Part shown: positions 8,777-17,228 of the stretch, piece by piece | How positions within the stretch are numbered: the first letter of the stretch is position 1 | Layout of the letters: the number at the start of each line of letters is the position of its first letter | DNA from: Oleispira sp036960605 | GTDB lineage: Bacteria > Pseudomonadota > Gammaproteobacteria > Pseudomonadales > Oceanobacteraceae | Assembly: GCA_036960605.1 (NCBI GenBank) | Contig: JBALXI010000025.1 | Coordinates: 1-64,000 of the forward strand | Direction of reading: 5' to 3' | Length of the DNA: 64,000 nt | Program-made: the position numbers and the translations under genes | The notes under the pieces: generated by a model | Told to the model about the DNA's origin: nothing | Databases searched by the model: none | The model's input: the letters and a program-made list of their open reading frames with translations, nothing else

Positions 8777-10924
8777 ATGATTTACGACGGTACAGCCATC
8801 ACGGTGAAAATGATTGAAGACGGCATCGCCGAACTTAACTTCAATCTAGATGGAGAGTCTGTTAACAAGTTTAACCGAGTGACTCTTGAAAATTTAAAAG
8901 CGGCTACTGATGCTATTAAAGGCAACAGCGATGTTAAAGGTGTTTTAGTAACCTCAGGTAAAGATTGCTTTATCGTAGGTGCTGATATCACTGAATTCGG
9001 CGAAGCGTTCAAGCTTCCTGAAGAAGAAATCGTTGAGTGGATCGTTGAAGGCAACCAGATTTTCAACGCGATTGAAGATTTGCCAGTTCCTACTCTTACA
9101 GCTATCAACGGTATTGCGTTGGGTGGCGGTTTCGAAATGTGTCTTTCTACTGACTTCCGTGTGATGTCTTCGAAAGCCAAAGTAGGTTTGCCAGAAGTTA
9201 AGCTAGGCCTTATGCCTGGTTTCGGCGGTACAGTTCGTCTGTCTCGTGTAATTGGTGCCGATAATGCGATCGAATGGATCTGCATGGGCGCTGAGAACCG
9301 TGCTGACAAAGCTCTGAAAATGGGCGCTGTTGACGCTGTTGTTGCTCCTGAAGCTGTTCGTGAACAGTCTATCGCTATGTTGCAATCTGCAATTGCTGGC
9401 GAGTTGGACTTTGAAGCACGTCGCGCTGTTAAGACTGGCAAAGGTCTTTTGAACTCGATGGAATGCATGATGGTTTTCGAAACTGCTAAAGGTTTCGTTA
9501 AAGGTCAGACTAAGGGTCATTACCCTGCTCCAATCGAAGCGATCAAGGTTATGCAAAAGCATCACAACCTTACTCGTGATAAAGCGCAAGCTGTTGAAGC
9601 AAAAGGTTTCGCTAAGTTAGCTAAGACAACTGAGTCTGCTGCACTTATCGGTTTGTTCAATAACGACCAGTTGTTGAAGAAAAAAGCCAAAGAATATGAT
9701 GCCATTGCTAAGCCTACAAACAAGGCTGCAGTATTGGGTGCTGGTATTATGGGCGGTGGTATCGCTTATATTTCTGCACTTAAAGGCACACCAATCCTAA
9801 TGAAAGATATCGCAGAAGCGGGTATCGAGTTAGGTTTGAACGAAGCAAACAAACTTCTTTCTAAGCGCGTTGAGCGTAAGAAAATGAAGCCTCTTGCGAT
9901 GGGTGAAGCCCTTAACCGTATCCGTCCTACTTTGTCTTATGCAGAGTTTGGTGACGTTGATATCGTTGTTGAAGCGGTTGTTGAAAACCCTAAAGTTAAA
10001 GCGATGGTATTAGCTGAAGTTGAAAGTCACGTAAGCGAAAACGCTATCGTTGCTTCTAACACATCTACTATCTCTATCGATCTTTTAGCTAAGAGTGTTA
10101 AGCGTCCTGAAAACTTCTTGGGTATGCACTTCTTTAACCCAGTACACATGATGCCTCTTGTAGAAATCATCCGTGGTGAGAAGACGTCTGAAGAAGCTGT
10201 TGCAACGACTGTAGCTTATGCTAAGAAAATGGGTAAAACCCCAGTAGTTGTTAACGATTGCCCAGGTTTCTTGGTTAACCGTGTATTGTTCCCATACTTC
10301 GGCGGTTTCGCTGGCCTTATGAAAGACGGTGCTGATTTCCGTCAAATCGATAAGGTTATGGAGAAGTTCGGTTTCCCAATGGGTCCTGCTTACTTGATGG
10401 ATGTTGTTGGTATTGATACCGGCAAGCACGCCAACGATGTTATGGCTGAAGGTTTCCCTGAGCGCATGAAAGCTGACTTTACATCTGCTATGGATGTATT
10501 GTACGAAAACGGTTTCTACGGTCAGAAAAATAACAAGGGTTTCTATACCTACGTTGAAGATAAGAAGGGCAAGCCGAAGAAAGTTTTCGATGAGTCTATT
10601 CTTGAGTTGCTTGCACCAGTATTGGGTGAAGCACGTGAATTCAGCGCTGAAGAAATCATTGCTCGCTGCATGATTCCAATGTGTAACGAAGTTGTTCGTT
10701 GTCTTGAAGAAGGCATCGTAGATACAGCTGCTGAAGCCGATATGGCTTTGGTATTTGGCGTAGGTTTCCCTCCATTCCGTGGTGGTGCTTTACGTTACAT
10801 CGATACAGTGGGTCTTGCTAACTTCGTTGAACTTGCTGACAAGTACAAAGACATTAGCCCTCTATACCACGTGACTGACAAGATGCGTGAAATGGCTGCT
10901 AATGGCGAAAGCTACTTCGGTTAA
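8777..10924 (+). CDS. fadB: Fatty-acid oxidation complex alpha subunit FadB
   Basis: A 715-residue bifunctional enzyme of aerobic beta-oxidation. The N-terminal half is an enoyl-CoA hydratase/isomerase of the crotonase fold (ALGGGFEM and LPEVKLGLMPGFGGT carry the catalytic glutamates). The C-terminal half is an L-3-hydroxyacyl-CoA dehydrogenase with the NAD-binding loop VLGAGIMGGGIA (near residue 318) and active-site GMHFFNPVHMMP. The ATG at 8777 has GGAG eight bases upstream; a TTG one codon earlier is less likely. Length matches Pseudomonas FadB. The 27-base gap to fadA indicates one operon. Codon choice is strongly biased (GGT, CGT, AAC, TTC), suggesting high expression. Confidence 0.97.
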   Translation: MIYDGTAITVKMIEDGIAELNFNLDGESVNKFNRVTLENLKAATDAIKGNSDVKGVLVTSGKDCFIVGADITEFGEAFKLPEEEIVEWIVEGNQIFNAIEDLPVPTLTAINGIALGGGFEMCLSTDFRVMSSKAKVGLPEVKLGLMPGFGGTVRLSRVIGADNAIEWICMGAENRADKALKMGAVDAVVAPEAVREQSIAMLQSAIAGELDFEARRAVKTGKGLLNSMECMMVFETAKGFVKGQTKGHYPAPIEAIKVMQKHHNLTRDKAQAVEAKGFAKLAKTTESAALIGLFNNDQLLKKKAKEYDAIAKPTNKAAVLGAGIMGGGIAYISALKGTPILMKDIAEAGIELGLNEANKLLSKRVERKKMKPLAMGEALNRIRPTLSYAEFGDVDIVVEAVVENPKVKAMVLAEVESHVSENAIVASNTSTISIDLLAKSVKRPENFLGMHFFNPVHMMPLVEIIRGEKTSEEAVATTVAYAKKMGKTPVVVNDCPGFLVNRVLFPYFGGFAGLMKDGADFRQIDKVMEKFGFPMGPAYLMDVVGIDTGKHANDVMAEGFPERMKADFTSAMDVLYENGFYGQKNNKGFYTYVEDKKGKPKKVFDESILELLAPVLGEAREFSAEEIIARCMIPMCNEVVRCLEEGIVDTAAEADMALVFGVGFPPFRGGALRYIDTVGLANFVELADKYKDISPLYHVTDKMREMAANGESYFG

Positions 10925-10951
10925 TTGACGAACGAGACTAGGAGAATACTT

Positions 10952-12130
10952 ATGAACTACGAAGATAATGATGTAGTTGTAATTGATGCAGTACGTTCAC
11001 CAATGGGTCGTTCTAAGAACGGCGTATTCCGTAACGTGCGTGCTGAAGACATTTCTGCAAACCTAATTAACGCTCTTTTTGAGCGTAACCCTGGCGCTAA
11101 AGCATCTGAAGTTGAAGATGTGATCTGGGGTTGTGTAAACCAAACTTTGGAACAAGGCTTTAACGTTGCTCGTCAAATTTCTTTGATGACAGCAATTCCA
11201 AAAGAAGCGGCTGCACAAACTGTTAACCGTCTATGTGGTTCAGCTATGTCTGCAATCCACACTGCGGCACAAGCTATTGCAACTGGTAACGGCGATGTAT
11301 TCGTTGTTGGTGGTGTTGAGCACATGGGTCACGTGAATATGCAGCATGGTTTCGACCATAATCCTGCGTCTTCTAAGTACTCTGCTAAAGCATCTAACAT
11401 GATGGGCCTTACGGCTGAAATGTTAGGTAAGATGCACGGTATTACTCGTGCACAACAGGATGCTTTTGCTGAACGTTCTCACCGTCTTGCACAGAAAGCG
11501 ACTGACGAAGGCGATTTCAAAAATGAAATCGTTCCTATGTTAGGTCACGATGCAGCTGGTAAGCAGATCATGGTAACTCAGGATGAAACTATTCGTCCAG
11601 AAACGACTCTTGAAACTTTAGGCAAGCTACGTCCAGCTTTCGATCCTGCAGGCGGTACTGTTACGGCAGCTACTTCTTCTCAGATCACTGATGGCGCGGC
11701 TGCTATGTTGCTTATGAGCGGCAAGAAAGCTAAAGAATTGGGTCTTAAGCCTCGTGCACGTATTGTCGGTATGGCAGTTGCGGGTTGTGATGCTGCGATC
11801 ATGGGTTACGGTCCTGTTCCTGCTACTAAGAAAGCACTTAAGCGTGCTGGCCTTACTGCAGCAGACATCGATTTCTGGGAATTGAACGAAGCATTCGCTG
11901 CTCAGTCTCTTCCTTGTGTTAAAGACCTTGGTCTTAAAGACAAAGCTGACGAAATCGTTAACATCCACGGTGGTGCCATTGCTCTTGGTCACCCACTAGG
12001 TTGTTCTGGTGCTCGTATCTCTACTACTTTGATCAACGTACTTGAGCAGCAAGACGCTCAGTTCGGTGTTTCTACTATGTGTATTGGCATGGGTCAGGGT
12101 ATTGCAACAGTTTGGGAGCGTTTGAAGTGA
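10952..12130 (+). CDS. fadA: 3-ketoacyl-CoA thiolase FadA (beta subunit)
   Basis: A 392-residue thiolase that cleaves 3-ketoacyl-CoA to acetyl-CoA and a shortened acyl-CoA, forming the alpha2-beta2 complex with FadB. The nucleophilic cysteine lies in NRLCGSAMSAIH (about residue 95). The C-terminal active-site segments GGAIALGHPLGCSGAR and CIGMGQG are intact. The ATG at 10952 has AGGAG about eight bases upstream, and an upstream frame-open ACG/ATG region starting at 10925 has no such support. Codon bias is the same strong pattern as fadB. A diverged copy of its last ~20 codons follows at 12138-12209. Confidence 0.97.
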   Translation: MNYEDNDVVVIDAVRSPMGRSKNGVFRNVRAEDISANLINALFERNPGAKASEVEDVIWGCVNQTLEQGFNVARQISLMTAIPKEAAAQTVNRLCGSAMSAIHTAAQAIATGNGDVFVVGGVEHMGHVNMQHGFDHNPASSKYSAKASNMMGLTAEMLGKMHGITRAQQDAFAERSHRLAQKATDEGDFKNEIVPMLGHDAAGKQIMVTQDETIRPETTLETLGKLRPAFDPAGGTVTAATSSQITDGAAAMLLMSGKKAKELGLKPRARIVGMAVAGCDAAIMGYGPVPATKKALKRAGLTAADIDFWELNEAFAAQSLPCVKDLGLKDKADEIVNIHGGAIALGHPLGCSGARISTTLINVLEQQDAQFGVSTMCIGMGQGIATVWERLK

Positions 12131-12137
12131 TTTCTTA

Positions 12138-12209
12138 ATGTTCCTAATCAGTATCGGCATGGGGCTCTTGAGTCAATATATCGCTGCTGACTGGGAACGT
12201 TTGAAGTAA
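12138..12209 (+). pseudogene. Decayed duplicate of the fadA 3' end
   Basis: Eight bases after the fadA stop, a 23-codon reading frame reads MFLISIGMGLLSQYIAADWERLK. The fadA tail reads CIGMGQG then IATVWERLK. The shared IGMG, IA and WERLK-stop blocks, and near-identical bases around the two stop codons, indicate a tandem copy of the thiolase C-terminal codons that has acquired a few extra codons and changes. It has no ribosome binding site of its own and is probably not a gene. Confidence 0.6.
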
Positions 12210-12236
12210 TTCAAGCTTTCTAAATAGTTGTAACGA

Positions 12237-12283
12237 AAAGCCGCTGTTCTCTTTAAGAAATTAAAGGGAGCAGCGGTTTTTTT
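12237..12283 (+). terminator. Rho-independent terminator of fadBA
   Basis: A 16-base arm beginning CCGCTGTTCTC (12241) pairs with an arm ending AGCAGCGG (12276) around a GAAA loop, 14 of 16 positions matching, followed directly by seven T residues. Confidence 0.88.
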
Positions 12284-12320
12284 GTGTCTGTCTGTTTATC
12301 TTCACTGCTTTTTCTCTCTC

Positions 12321-12440
12321 CTCTGTGAAGCGAAGCGCTCTGTGTCCTCTGTGGTAACCTTCTTTTTGTTTTAGCGCCTGAGATTATGCCAGCGTTTAGA
12401 AGAGCTATTTACCACAGAGAACACAGAGGTCACAGAGAAA
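12321..12440. repeat. CTCTGTG-type inverted repeat element
   Basis: CTCTGTG occurs three times from 12321 to 12354, ending in CTCTGTGTCCTCTGTGGTAA (12338-12357). A reverse-complement copy, TTACCACAGAGAACACAGAG, occurs at 12409-12428 with one mismatch and continues with a further CACAGAG. An 11-base internal palindrome (AGCGAAGCGCT) lies in the left arm. Together they make a roughly 120-base palindromic intergenic element of the REP/BIME kind between fadBA and the convergent chemoreceptor gene. Confidence 0.65.
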
Positions 12441-12449
12441 AGTGAAAAA

Positions 12450-14771
12450 CTAGACTTTAAACTGATCTACCTGGCGATGAATATCTACCGAGACCGTGCT
12501 AACATCATTGCTCGAATTAGTTATGCTGGTGGCCAGTTCGAGTATGTTATCCGATAAGTCTTTTATTAATAGAACGTTGCGATTAATTTCCTCGGTAACT
12601 TGGCTTTGCTCTTCGGCAGCTGTAGCGATATGCGCATTCATCTGATCCACTTGATCAACATAGCCCGTCACTTCTTGCATTGAGCTCACAGTTGATTCAA
12701 CTTTTTCTATACTGCTCGATGTTTTATCTTGTGAAGCCTGTACTGACATTAGCGCATTTTCGACGCCTTTTTGCAGCGACTCAATTTTAGTGCGAATTTC
12801 TCCGGTTGAGGCTGCGGTGCGGCTTGCAAGCGTTCTTACTTCATCCGCTACAACCGCAAAGCCACGACCTTGTTCCCCGGCGCGAGCTGCTTCAATGGCC
12901 GCGTTTAACGCTAATAAGTTGGTTTGCTCGGCGATATTTTGAATCACATCCAGTACCGCTCCAATGCCTTGGCTTTCAGTTTCTAGTTGCCCCATAGCCG
13001 TAATGGCTGCGTTCATATTCTCTTGCAACTGATAAATATCGGTTTGAGTATCATTAGCCACTGCCATGCTGGTATTAACTTGGTCTCGTGTTGTGCGCAT
13101 TTGGCTGGCGGCTTGTTCTGCACTTGAGGCAACTTCTGTTATGGAAGCACTCAATTCGGTTGTCGCGGTAGCCGCTGCATTCACTTCTAGGTTTTGCTGG
13201 TTCACTTGTTCGGCTGCATTACTAGAAGCGTCGTTTAGTTGTTGAGAATTGCTGGCCAGGTTTTCAGCGCTATCTCTCATATTGGAAACGAAAATAGCGA
13301 GGCTCTCTAACATGGCGTTAAGCTCGGTACCTAGCGCAGAAAATTCATTATTACCCAGTGTCGGGAGGCGGATAGTGAGATCTTGTTGGCTGGTGATTTG
13401 GCTTACTTTAGCTGAAAAAGTTTCTATGGGGCGAACAACAATGCGGGTGAAATAGGCACCGATTATCCCCATTATAATAATCAATACGATGGCAATCATT
13501 ATGGTGGTTGTGATGATTGAATTACGTAATTGCTCTAAGTGTGCAAAGGCTTCTTGCTGGTCAATTTCACTGAGTAAAGCCCAGGCTAAACCGAGGACTT
13601 GAATCGGGGTATAAGCAGAAATAACCGGTTCATTACGATAGTCATTCAAATATGTAATATCTGAATTGCCAGCAAGTGCCCCTTGGCTGCTCGCATTATC
13701 GACCTTTTGTAATCCAATAGCCGATCCTGTTGCTTCAATTTTAGCCAATGTTTTGCTGTCTAAGGAGCCACTCATAGCTTGTAAATAACCGGCTTTATCT
13801 TCTACTAAAAATCGGCTTTGACTGCGTAAAAGGCTATCACCACCGACTAAATAGGTCTCACCGGATTCGCCAAAGCCGGTATCTTTCCAGGATTGCTTAT
13901 TGGTCATGATGCTGTTGATACCATCGATGGGCATTTGGTAAATTAAAATGCCAAAGCGTTCACCGTCTCGCATGATCGGAGAGGCTATAAACGAAGCCGC
14001 TGAATCATAGGAGGGCAAGTAAGGTGCAAAATCGATCAATACGGTATCGTCAACATTTTGCAGCAGCAAACCTTGCTTAAAGGCTTGGCCTAAGCCTGAG
14101 TCTTTATAAGGGCCGGTTAATAGTGAAGTCGCGAAGTCTAGCTCTTTAAATACGGAATATATGATATGGCCAGTATCAGGTTCAACAATGAATATGTCGT
14201 AAAAGCCATACGTCTGTAAATATTTACGTAAAGTGGGGTGGTATTCTTGGTGCAATAAATCATAGGCTGAATTATTGTTAGTTTTTATTAAGCTGTCTTT
14301 ACTGCCTAGCGGGTTAGAATTTTTAGCAATATAGTCTTGTTGTAAGAACAAAGCATTATCACTGATACTGGATAATAATTGGCTGGTATTCGCGCTATTG
14401 CCATCGTTATTTTCTTTATAGACGCGATTAAAATCGTTGTCGTAATAGTTTTTTATTGACGAAATATCTATCTTACCACCCGTTTGCAGAGGGTAATCAA
14501 AGAAGGCTGCTTTCATGTAGTCAGCGGCATCGATGATCCAAGGGGCTGACGAAGCAACTTTGACCTGATTACCGATTAGGGTGAAATAATCTTCAATCTG
14601 GCTTTTCTTTAAATCACGAGCGGCAATAAGCTGTTGCTCGACCTGCTGTTTAATGGCAATTTCTGATTCTGTAATTGAGTTATTACCAATTAATGCCGAA
14701 GAAATTAAGATTGAAACGGCTGATATTGCAATGAATGCTATGATTAGCTGCTGCTTTACTTTTAAGTTCAT
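12450..14771 (-). CDS. Methyl-accepting chemotaxis protein
   Basis: A 773-residue transmembrane chemoreceptor. A first membrane helix (about 7-29) is followed by a large periplasmic sensing region of about 370 residues that looks like a double-Cache domain. The second helix comes next (about 408-430, rich in Ile), then HAMP, and a long cytoplasmic helical hairpin. The conserved signalling tip is present (EQTNLLALNAAIEAARAGEQ, near residues 615-635). No CheR-docking pentapeptide ends the protein. No che genes are nearby, so it feeds a pathway encoded elsewhere. The ligand is unknown; dCache domains commonly bind amino acids, organic acids or amines. Confidence 0.94.
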   Translation of the reverse strand: MNLKVKQQLIIAFIAISAVSILISSALIGNNSITESEIAIKQQVEQQLIAARDLKKSQIEDYFTLIGNQVKVASSAPWIIDAADYMKAAFFDYPLQTGGKIDISSIKNYYDNDFNRVYKENNDGNSANTSQLLSSISDNALFLQQDYIAKNSNPLGSKDSLIKTNNNSAYDLLHQEYHPTLRKYLQTYGFYDIFIVEPDTGHIIYSVFKELDFATSLLTGPYKDSGLGQAFKQGLLLQNVDDTVLIDFAPYLPSYDSAASFIASPIMRDGERFGILIYQMPIDGINSIMTNKQSWKDTGFGESGETYLVGGDSLLRSQSRFLVEDKAGYLQAMSGSLDSKTLAKIEATGSAIGLQKVDNASSQGALAGNSDITYLNDYRNEPVISAYTPIQVLGLAWALLSEIDQQEAFAHLEQLRNSIITTTIMIAIVLIIIMGIIGAYFTRIVVRPIETFSAKVSQITSQQDLTIRLPTLGNNEFSALGTELNAMLESLAIFVSNMRDSAENLASNSQQLNDASSNAAEQVNQQNLEVNAAATATTELSASITEVASSAEQAASQMRTTRDQVNTSMAVANDTQTDIYQLQENMNAAITAMGQLETESQGIGAVLDVIQNIAEQTNLLALNAAIEAARAGEQGRGFAVVADEVRTLASRTAASTGEIRTKIESLQKGVENALMSVQASQDKTSSSIEKVESTVSSMQEVTGYVDQVDQMNAHIATAAEEQSQVTEEINRNVLLIKDLSDNILELATSITNSSNDVSTVSVDIHRQVDQFKV

Positions 14772-14934
14772 GACAGGATTCCGTCTTATTTATTTATCGC
14801 TAGAATAATTCTAGACGAGAATCCTTAATAAAAAGGGGGGATTAATAGAAAGTTAGCGTCAGTGTTTAATATATAAGCACTTGTTCTGTTAGAATGATTT
14901 AATAAACCCAAATGATGTAAAAAAGTGAAGAAAC

Positions 14935-15201
14935 ATGACTGATACAAATACGACTGAAATAAACGAAGATGAAATCGTAGAACGCAACTTTGAAGAGCGT
15001 ACGGAAGAAGATAAAGAAGCCTTCCTAACTCAAACTTGGTGTAATGCTTGCCAAGCTGCTGATTTAGGTATGGTTGAGCCAAAAGAATATGAGCTTAACG
15101 GTGCTATCATCGTTGAAGGTAAGTGCAAGAAGTGTGGCGAAGTGAGCTTGACTGAAGTGGCTGATGAAAGCACTGATGGCGAGTGGGAAGACGAGAAATA
15201 G
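14935..15201 (+). CDS. Small acidic zinc-ribbon-like protein
   Basis: An 88-residue, very acidic protein with two CxxC pairs: WCNAC near residue 36 and KCKKCG near residue 64. The ~25-residue spacing between pairs is typical of a zinc ribbon, probably binding one zinc ion. N- and C-terminal ends are almost pure Asp/Glu tails. A GAAGAAAC segment precedes the ATG and a strong terminator follows, so it is monocistronic. I do not recognise a named family and assign no function; a protein-protein adaptor is one possibility. Confidence 0.75.
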   Translation: MTDTNTTEINEDEIVERNFEERTEEDKEAFLTQTWCNACQAADLGMVEPKEYELNGAIIVEGKCKKCGEVSLTEVADESTDGEWEDEK

Positions 15202-15224
15202 AAATTATTTCAGTCTGATTATGT

Positions 15225-15273
15225 AAAAAAGCGCAGCTGCTAAGTTTTTAAACTAAGCAGGGCGCTTTTTTTA
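15225..15273 (+). terminator. Rho-independent terminator
   Basis: An A-run and GCGC arm with CTGCTTAG-like stem (AAAAAAGCGCAGCTGCTAAG) pairs with CTAAGCAGGGCGCTTTTTTT around a T/A-rich loop. The A-run and T-run on opposite sides make it potentially bidirectional. Confidence 0.85.
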
Positions 15274-15329
15274 TGCCTGAAATTTACAGTTGCCGAAGCG
15301 CTGACTTATCAGGTGATAGGCAGGGGAGC

Positions 15330-15776
15330 CTAGCTATCTCTAACAATATACTTAAAAATTTCGACCACCTGATCAGGGGTTTCACAGACCGCTTGCGCAG
15401 CGGCATCGACTTCTTTAAGTGGGTGAGTAATCTCTGGGCTGTGCATTACGATCAATGATTTATTCAATGCGGCGGCATAACCGGCATCAAATGCAGCATT
15501 CCACTGTTTGTACTTATCTCCAAAACGAACCACCACAATGTCGGCATCGTTGATCAATTTTCGGGTGCGCAAGGCATTAATCTTGGAAGCCTTATGATCT
15601 TTCCAAAACGGCTTGTCTTCAGCGCCCAGAATACTCTCACCGCAATCATCGCTAGCAGAGTGTGTGGTATTAGGACCGGATAATTCGATCTCTAATCCCG
15701 CCGTTTTAATACCTTTGGCAATCGTTGCGCGCCAGTCAGAATGAATCTCACCGGATAAATAGACTTTTAATTTCAT
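15330..15776 (-). CDS. ytoQ: YtoQ family protein
   Basis: A 148-residue protein that begins MKLKVYLSGEIHSDWR and matches the length and N-terminus of the uncharacterised YtoQ family known from Bacillus. The fold resembles nucleoside deoxyribosyltransferase-like proteins: an early strand with SGEIHSDW, a central VVVRFGDKYKQWNAAFDAGYAA segment and a late strand LIVMHSPE. The longer open frame to 15866 overlaps the upstream gene, and the ATG at 15776 overlaps its TAA (TAATG), so that start is preferred. It is the last gene of a four-gene coupled operon. The biochemical function is unknown. Confidence 0.85.
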   Translation of the reverse strand: MKLKVYLSGEIHSDWRATIAKGIKTAGLEIELSGPNTTHSASDDCGESILGAEDKPFWKDHKASKINALRTRKLINDADIVVVRFGDKYKQWNAAFDAGYAAALNKSLIVMHSPEITHPLKEVDAAAQAVCETPDQVVEIFKYIVRDS

Positions 15777-16144
15777 TAGGCTTTCTCTTCTTCTTTTTTC
15801 CAACGGGTATAGAGCATCGTTGCAGTAAATAATACTAAGGTGAATACCGGCATCAAACGACCCCAAATATCAGAGCCAGAAGTAAACATTAGCAGTATCG
15901 CTAATACAAAATAGATCATGGTGACATACGATAACCAAGACGCTGTTTTATGGCTGCCACTGATCAGCCCAGGAATGAATATTAATAATGGCAGGCATTT
16001 AAATAGCCATAAAATAATCGGCGCGGCAATGCTCGTACCAGCGGTATGTTCGCCACCACTGGCCAACGTACTGGCCAGTAAAACAAGCATTAAACCGAGG
16101 TAGCTGGTTAACAGTACGATGCGGCTTATCAACAGTTTGTTCAT
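15776..16144 (-). CDS. DUF2069 membrane protein
   Basis: A 122-residue polytopic membrane protein with about four hydrophobic helices (roughly 7-27, 40-62, 68-87 and 93-112) and a basic/acidic cytoplasmic tail RWKKEEEKA. It matches the DUF2069 family, which is often encoded beside wrbA in Pseudomonas and relatives. It overlaps wrbA by four bases (ATGA) and ytoQ by one (TAATG), giving tight translational coupling. Function is unknown. Confidence 0.85.
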   Translation of the reverse strand: MNKLLISRIVLLTSYLGLMLVLLASTLASGGEHTAGTSIAAPIILWLFKCLPLLIFIPGLISGSHKTASWLSYVTMIYFVLAILLMFTSGSDIWGRLMPVFTLVLFTATMLYTRWKKEEEKA

Positions 16145-16764
16145 TTCGTTAATCCTGAAATCAAGGCTAAGCCAAGAGTTGCAATACGTTTGCCTTGAGC
16201 TTGGCAGAGATTTAATTCGTGCTCAGAGAGTGCGCGTTCACCTTCACTGCCAGACCAATGAGAAGCGCCATACGGCGTTCCTCCTGCTGCTGTGTGAAGC
16301 AATGCCGACTCGGTATAGGGAATGCCACAGAAAACCATACCATGGTGAATTAATGGCAGCGCCATCGACATCAGTGTTGTTTCTTGGCCGCCATGTAAAC
16401 TCGACGTTGCGGTAAAGACCCCGGCCGGTTTATTTACCAACTTGCCGGTAAGCCAAAGATTACTCGTGCTATCGATAAAGTACTTAAGGGGCGCAGCCAT
16501 ATTACCAAAGCGGGTCGGGCTACCCATGACTAAGCCTGAGCAATGTTTCAAGTCGTCTTCGCTGCAATAAACAGCGCCTGCGCTTGGGATACTGGCTTCT
16601 GTTGCTTCACAGTTGGCAGAGATAGCAGGCACGGTGCGAAGGCGTGCTTCGATGCCGGCGACTTTCTCTACACCTTGAGCAATGGCTTGAGCCATTTTAG
16701 CGGTCGTTCCACCCCGGCTATAATAAAGCACTAATACATAAGGGTTGGCGCTTGATTGAGTCAT
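16141..16764 (-). CDS. wrbA: NAD(P)H:quinone oxidoreductase WrbA
   Basis: A 207-residue flavodoxin-fold protein. The FMN phosphate-binding loop YYSRGGTTAKMA is at the N-terminus, followed by GSPTRFGNMAAPLKYFID and SSLHGGQETT, both characteristic of WrbA. The family reduces quinones by two electrons with NAD(P)H and is thought to limit semiquinone and oxidative stress. It lies between the ArsC-like gene and the DUF2069 gene with overlapping starts and stops on both sides, as a single transcript. Confidence 0.95.
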   Translation of the reverse strand: MTQSSANPYVLVLYYSRGGTTAKMAQAIAQGVEKVAGIEARLRTVPAISANCEATEASIPSAGAVYCSEDDLKHCSGLVMGSPTRFGNMAAPLKYFIDSTSNLWLTGKLVNKPAGVFTATSSLHGGQETTLMSMALPLIHHGMVFCGIPYTESALLHTAAGGTPYGASHWSGSEGERALSEHELNLCQAQGKRIATLGLALISGLTK

Positions 16765-17126
16765 TATAAAATTTCCAATACTTGCTCGGGTGGACGACCC
16801 AGCTTAGCGTGATCGCCTTTAATGACGATGGGGCGCTCAATTAATTTAGGAAATTCAACCATCGCTTTTATTAACGCCGCATCGCTGAGTTCTTTATTGC
16901 TGAGCTGGTTTTCTTTGTAAGCCTCTTCGCCTTTACGCAATAGTTCGCGAGGGCTGATATCGAGCTTAGCGATCACCTCTTTCAATTCTTTCGCGCTTGG
17001 GCTGTCTTCTAGGTACAGGCGAATCGTAGGCTCGATGCCTTGTTCTTGCAAAAGCTGCAGCGTTTGACGAGATTTAGAACAACGCGGGTTGTGGTAGATG
17101 GTGACATCCATAATTGATTCGCTCAT
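16764..17126 (-). CDS. ArsC/YfgD-family reductase
   Basis: A 120-residue thioredoxin-fold protein beginning MSESIMDVTIYHNPRCSKSR. The N-terminal CSKSR motif carries the single reactive cysteine of the glutaredoxin-coupled ArsC family. The ending RPPEQVLEIL and the ERPIV segment resemble E. coli YfgD most, so genuine arsenate reduction is uncertain. The frame is open up to 17273, but the extra N-terminus is not family-like. The ATG at 17126 or the one at 17111 is more likely, neither with a strong ribosome site. It is the first gene of the arsC-wrbA-DUF2069-ytoQ operon. No arsR or arsB is present. Confidence 0.88.
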   Translation of the reverse strand: MSESIMDVTIYHNPRCSKSRQTLQLLQEQGIEPTIRLYLEDSPSAKELKEVIAKLDISPRELLRKGEEAYKENQLSNKELSDAALIKAMVEFPKLIERPIVIKGDHAKLGRPPEQVLEIL

Positions 17127-17228
17127 GCTAATGTTTAAAAGGGCTAATAGCAGCATTGTAGCGAAAAGATCGTTATCATTCACCGCAAACAGTGAAGCTG
17201 ATTGAGAATTTAACCGAAGGACTCTTGC

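Noticed and set aside
8782..9468. 228-residue antisense open frame over fadB
   Set aside because: The opposite strand is a full FadB gene with family motifs. The antisense frame arises from its biased codon use and shows no motif or ribosome site.
9203..10429. Antisense frames within fadB (9203-9589 and 10085-10429)
   Set aside because: They are shadows of a strongly biased gene with no family features.
11627..11992. 121-residue antisense frame in fadA
   Set aside because: It lies wholly within conserved thiolase sequence and has no independent support.
12321..12440. Possible CRISPR array
   Set aside because: The repeats are short, palindromically arranged, and not separated by regular unique spacers; no cas genes are nearby.
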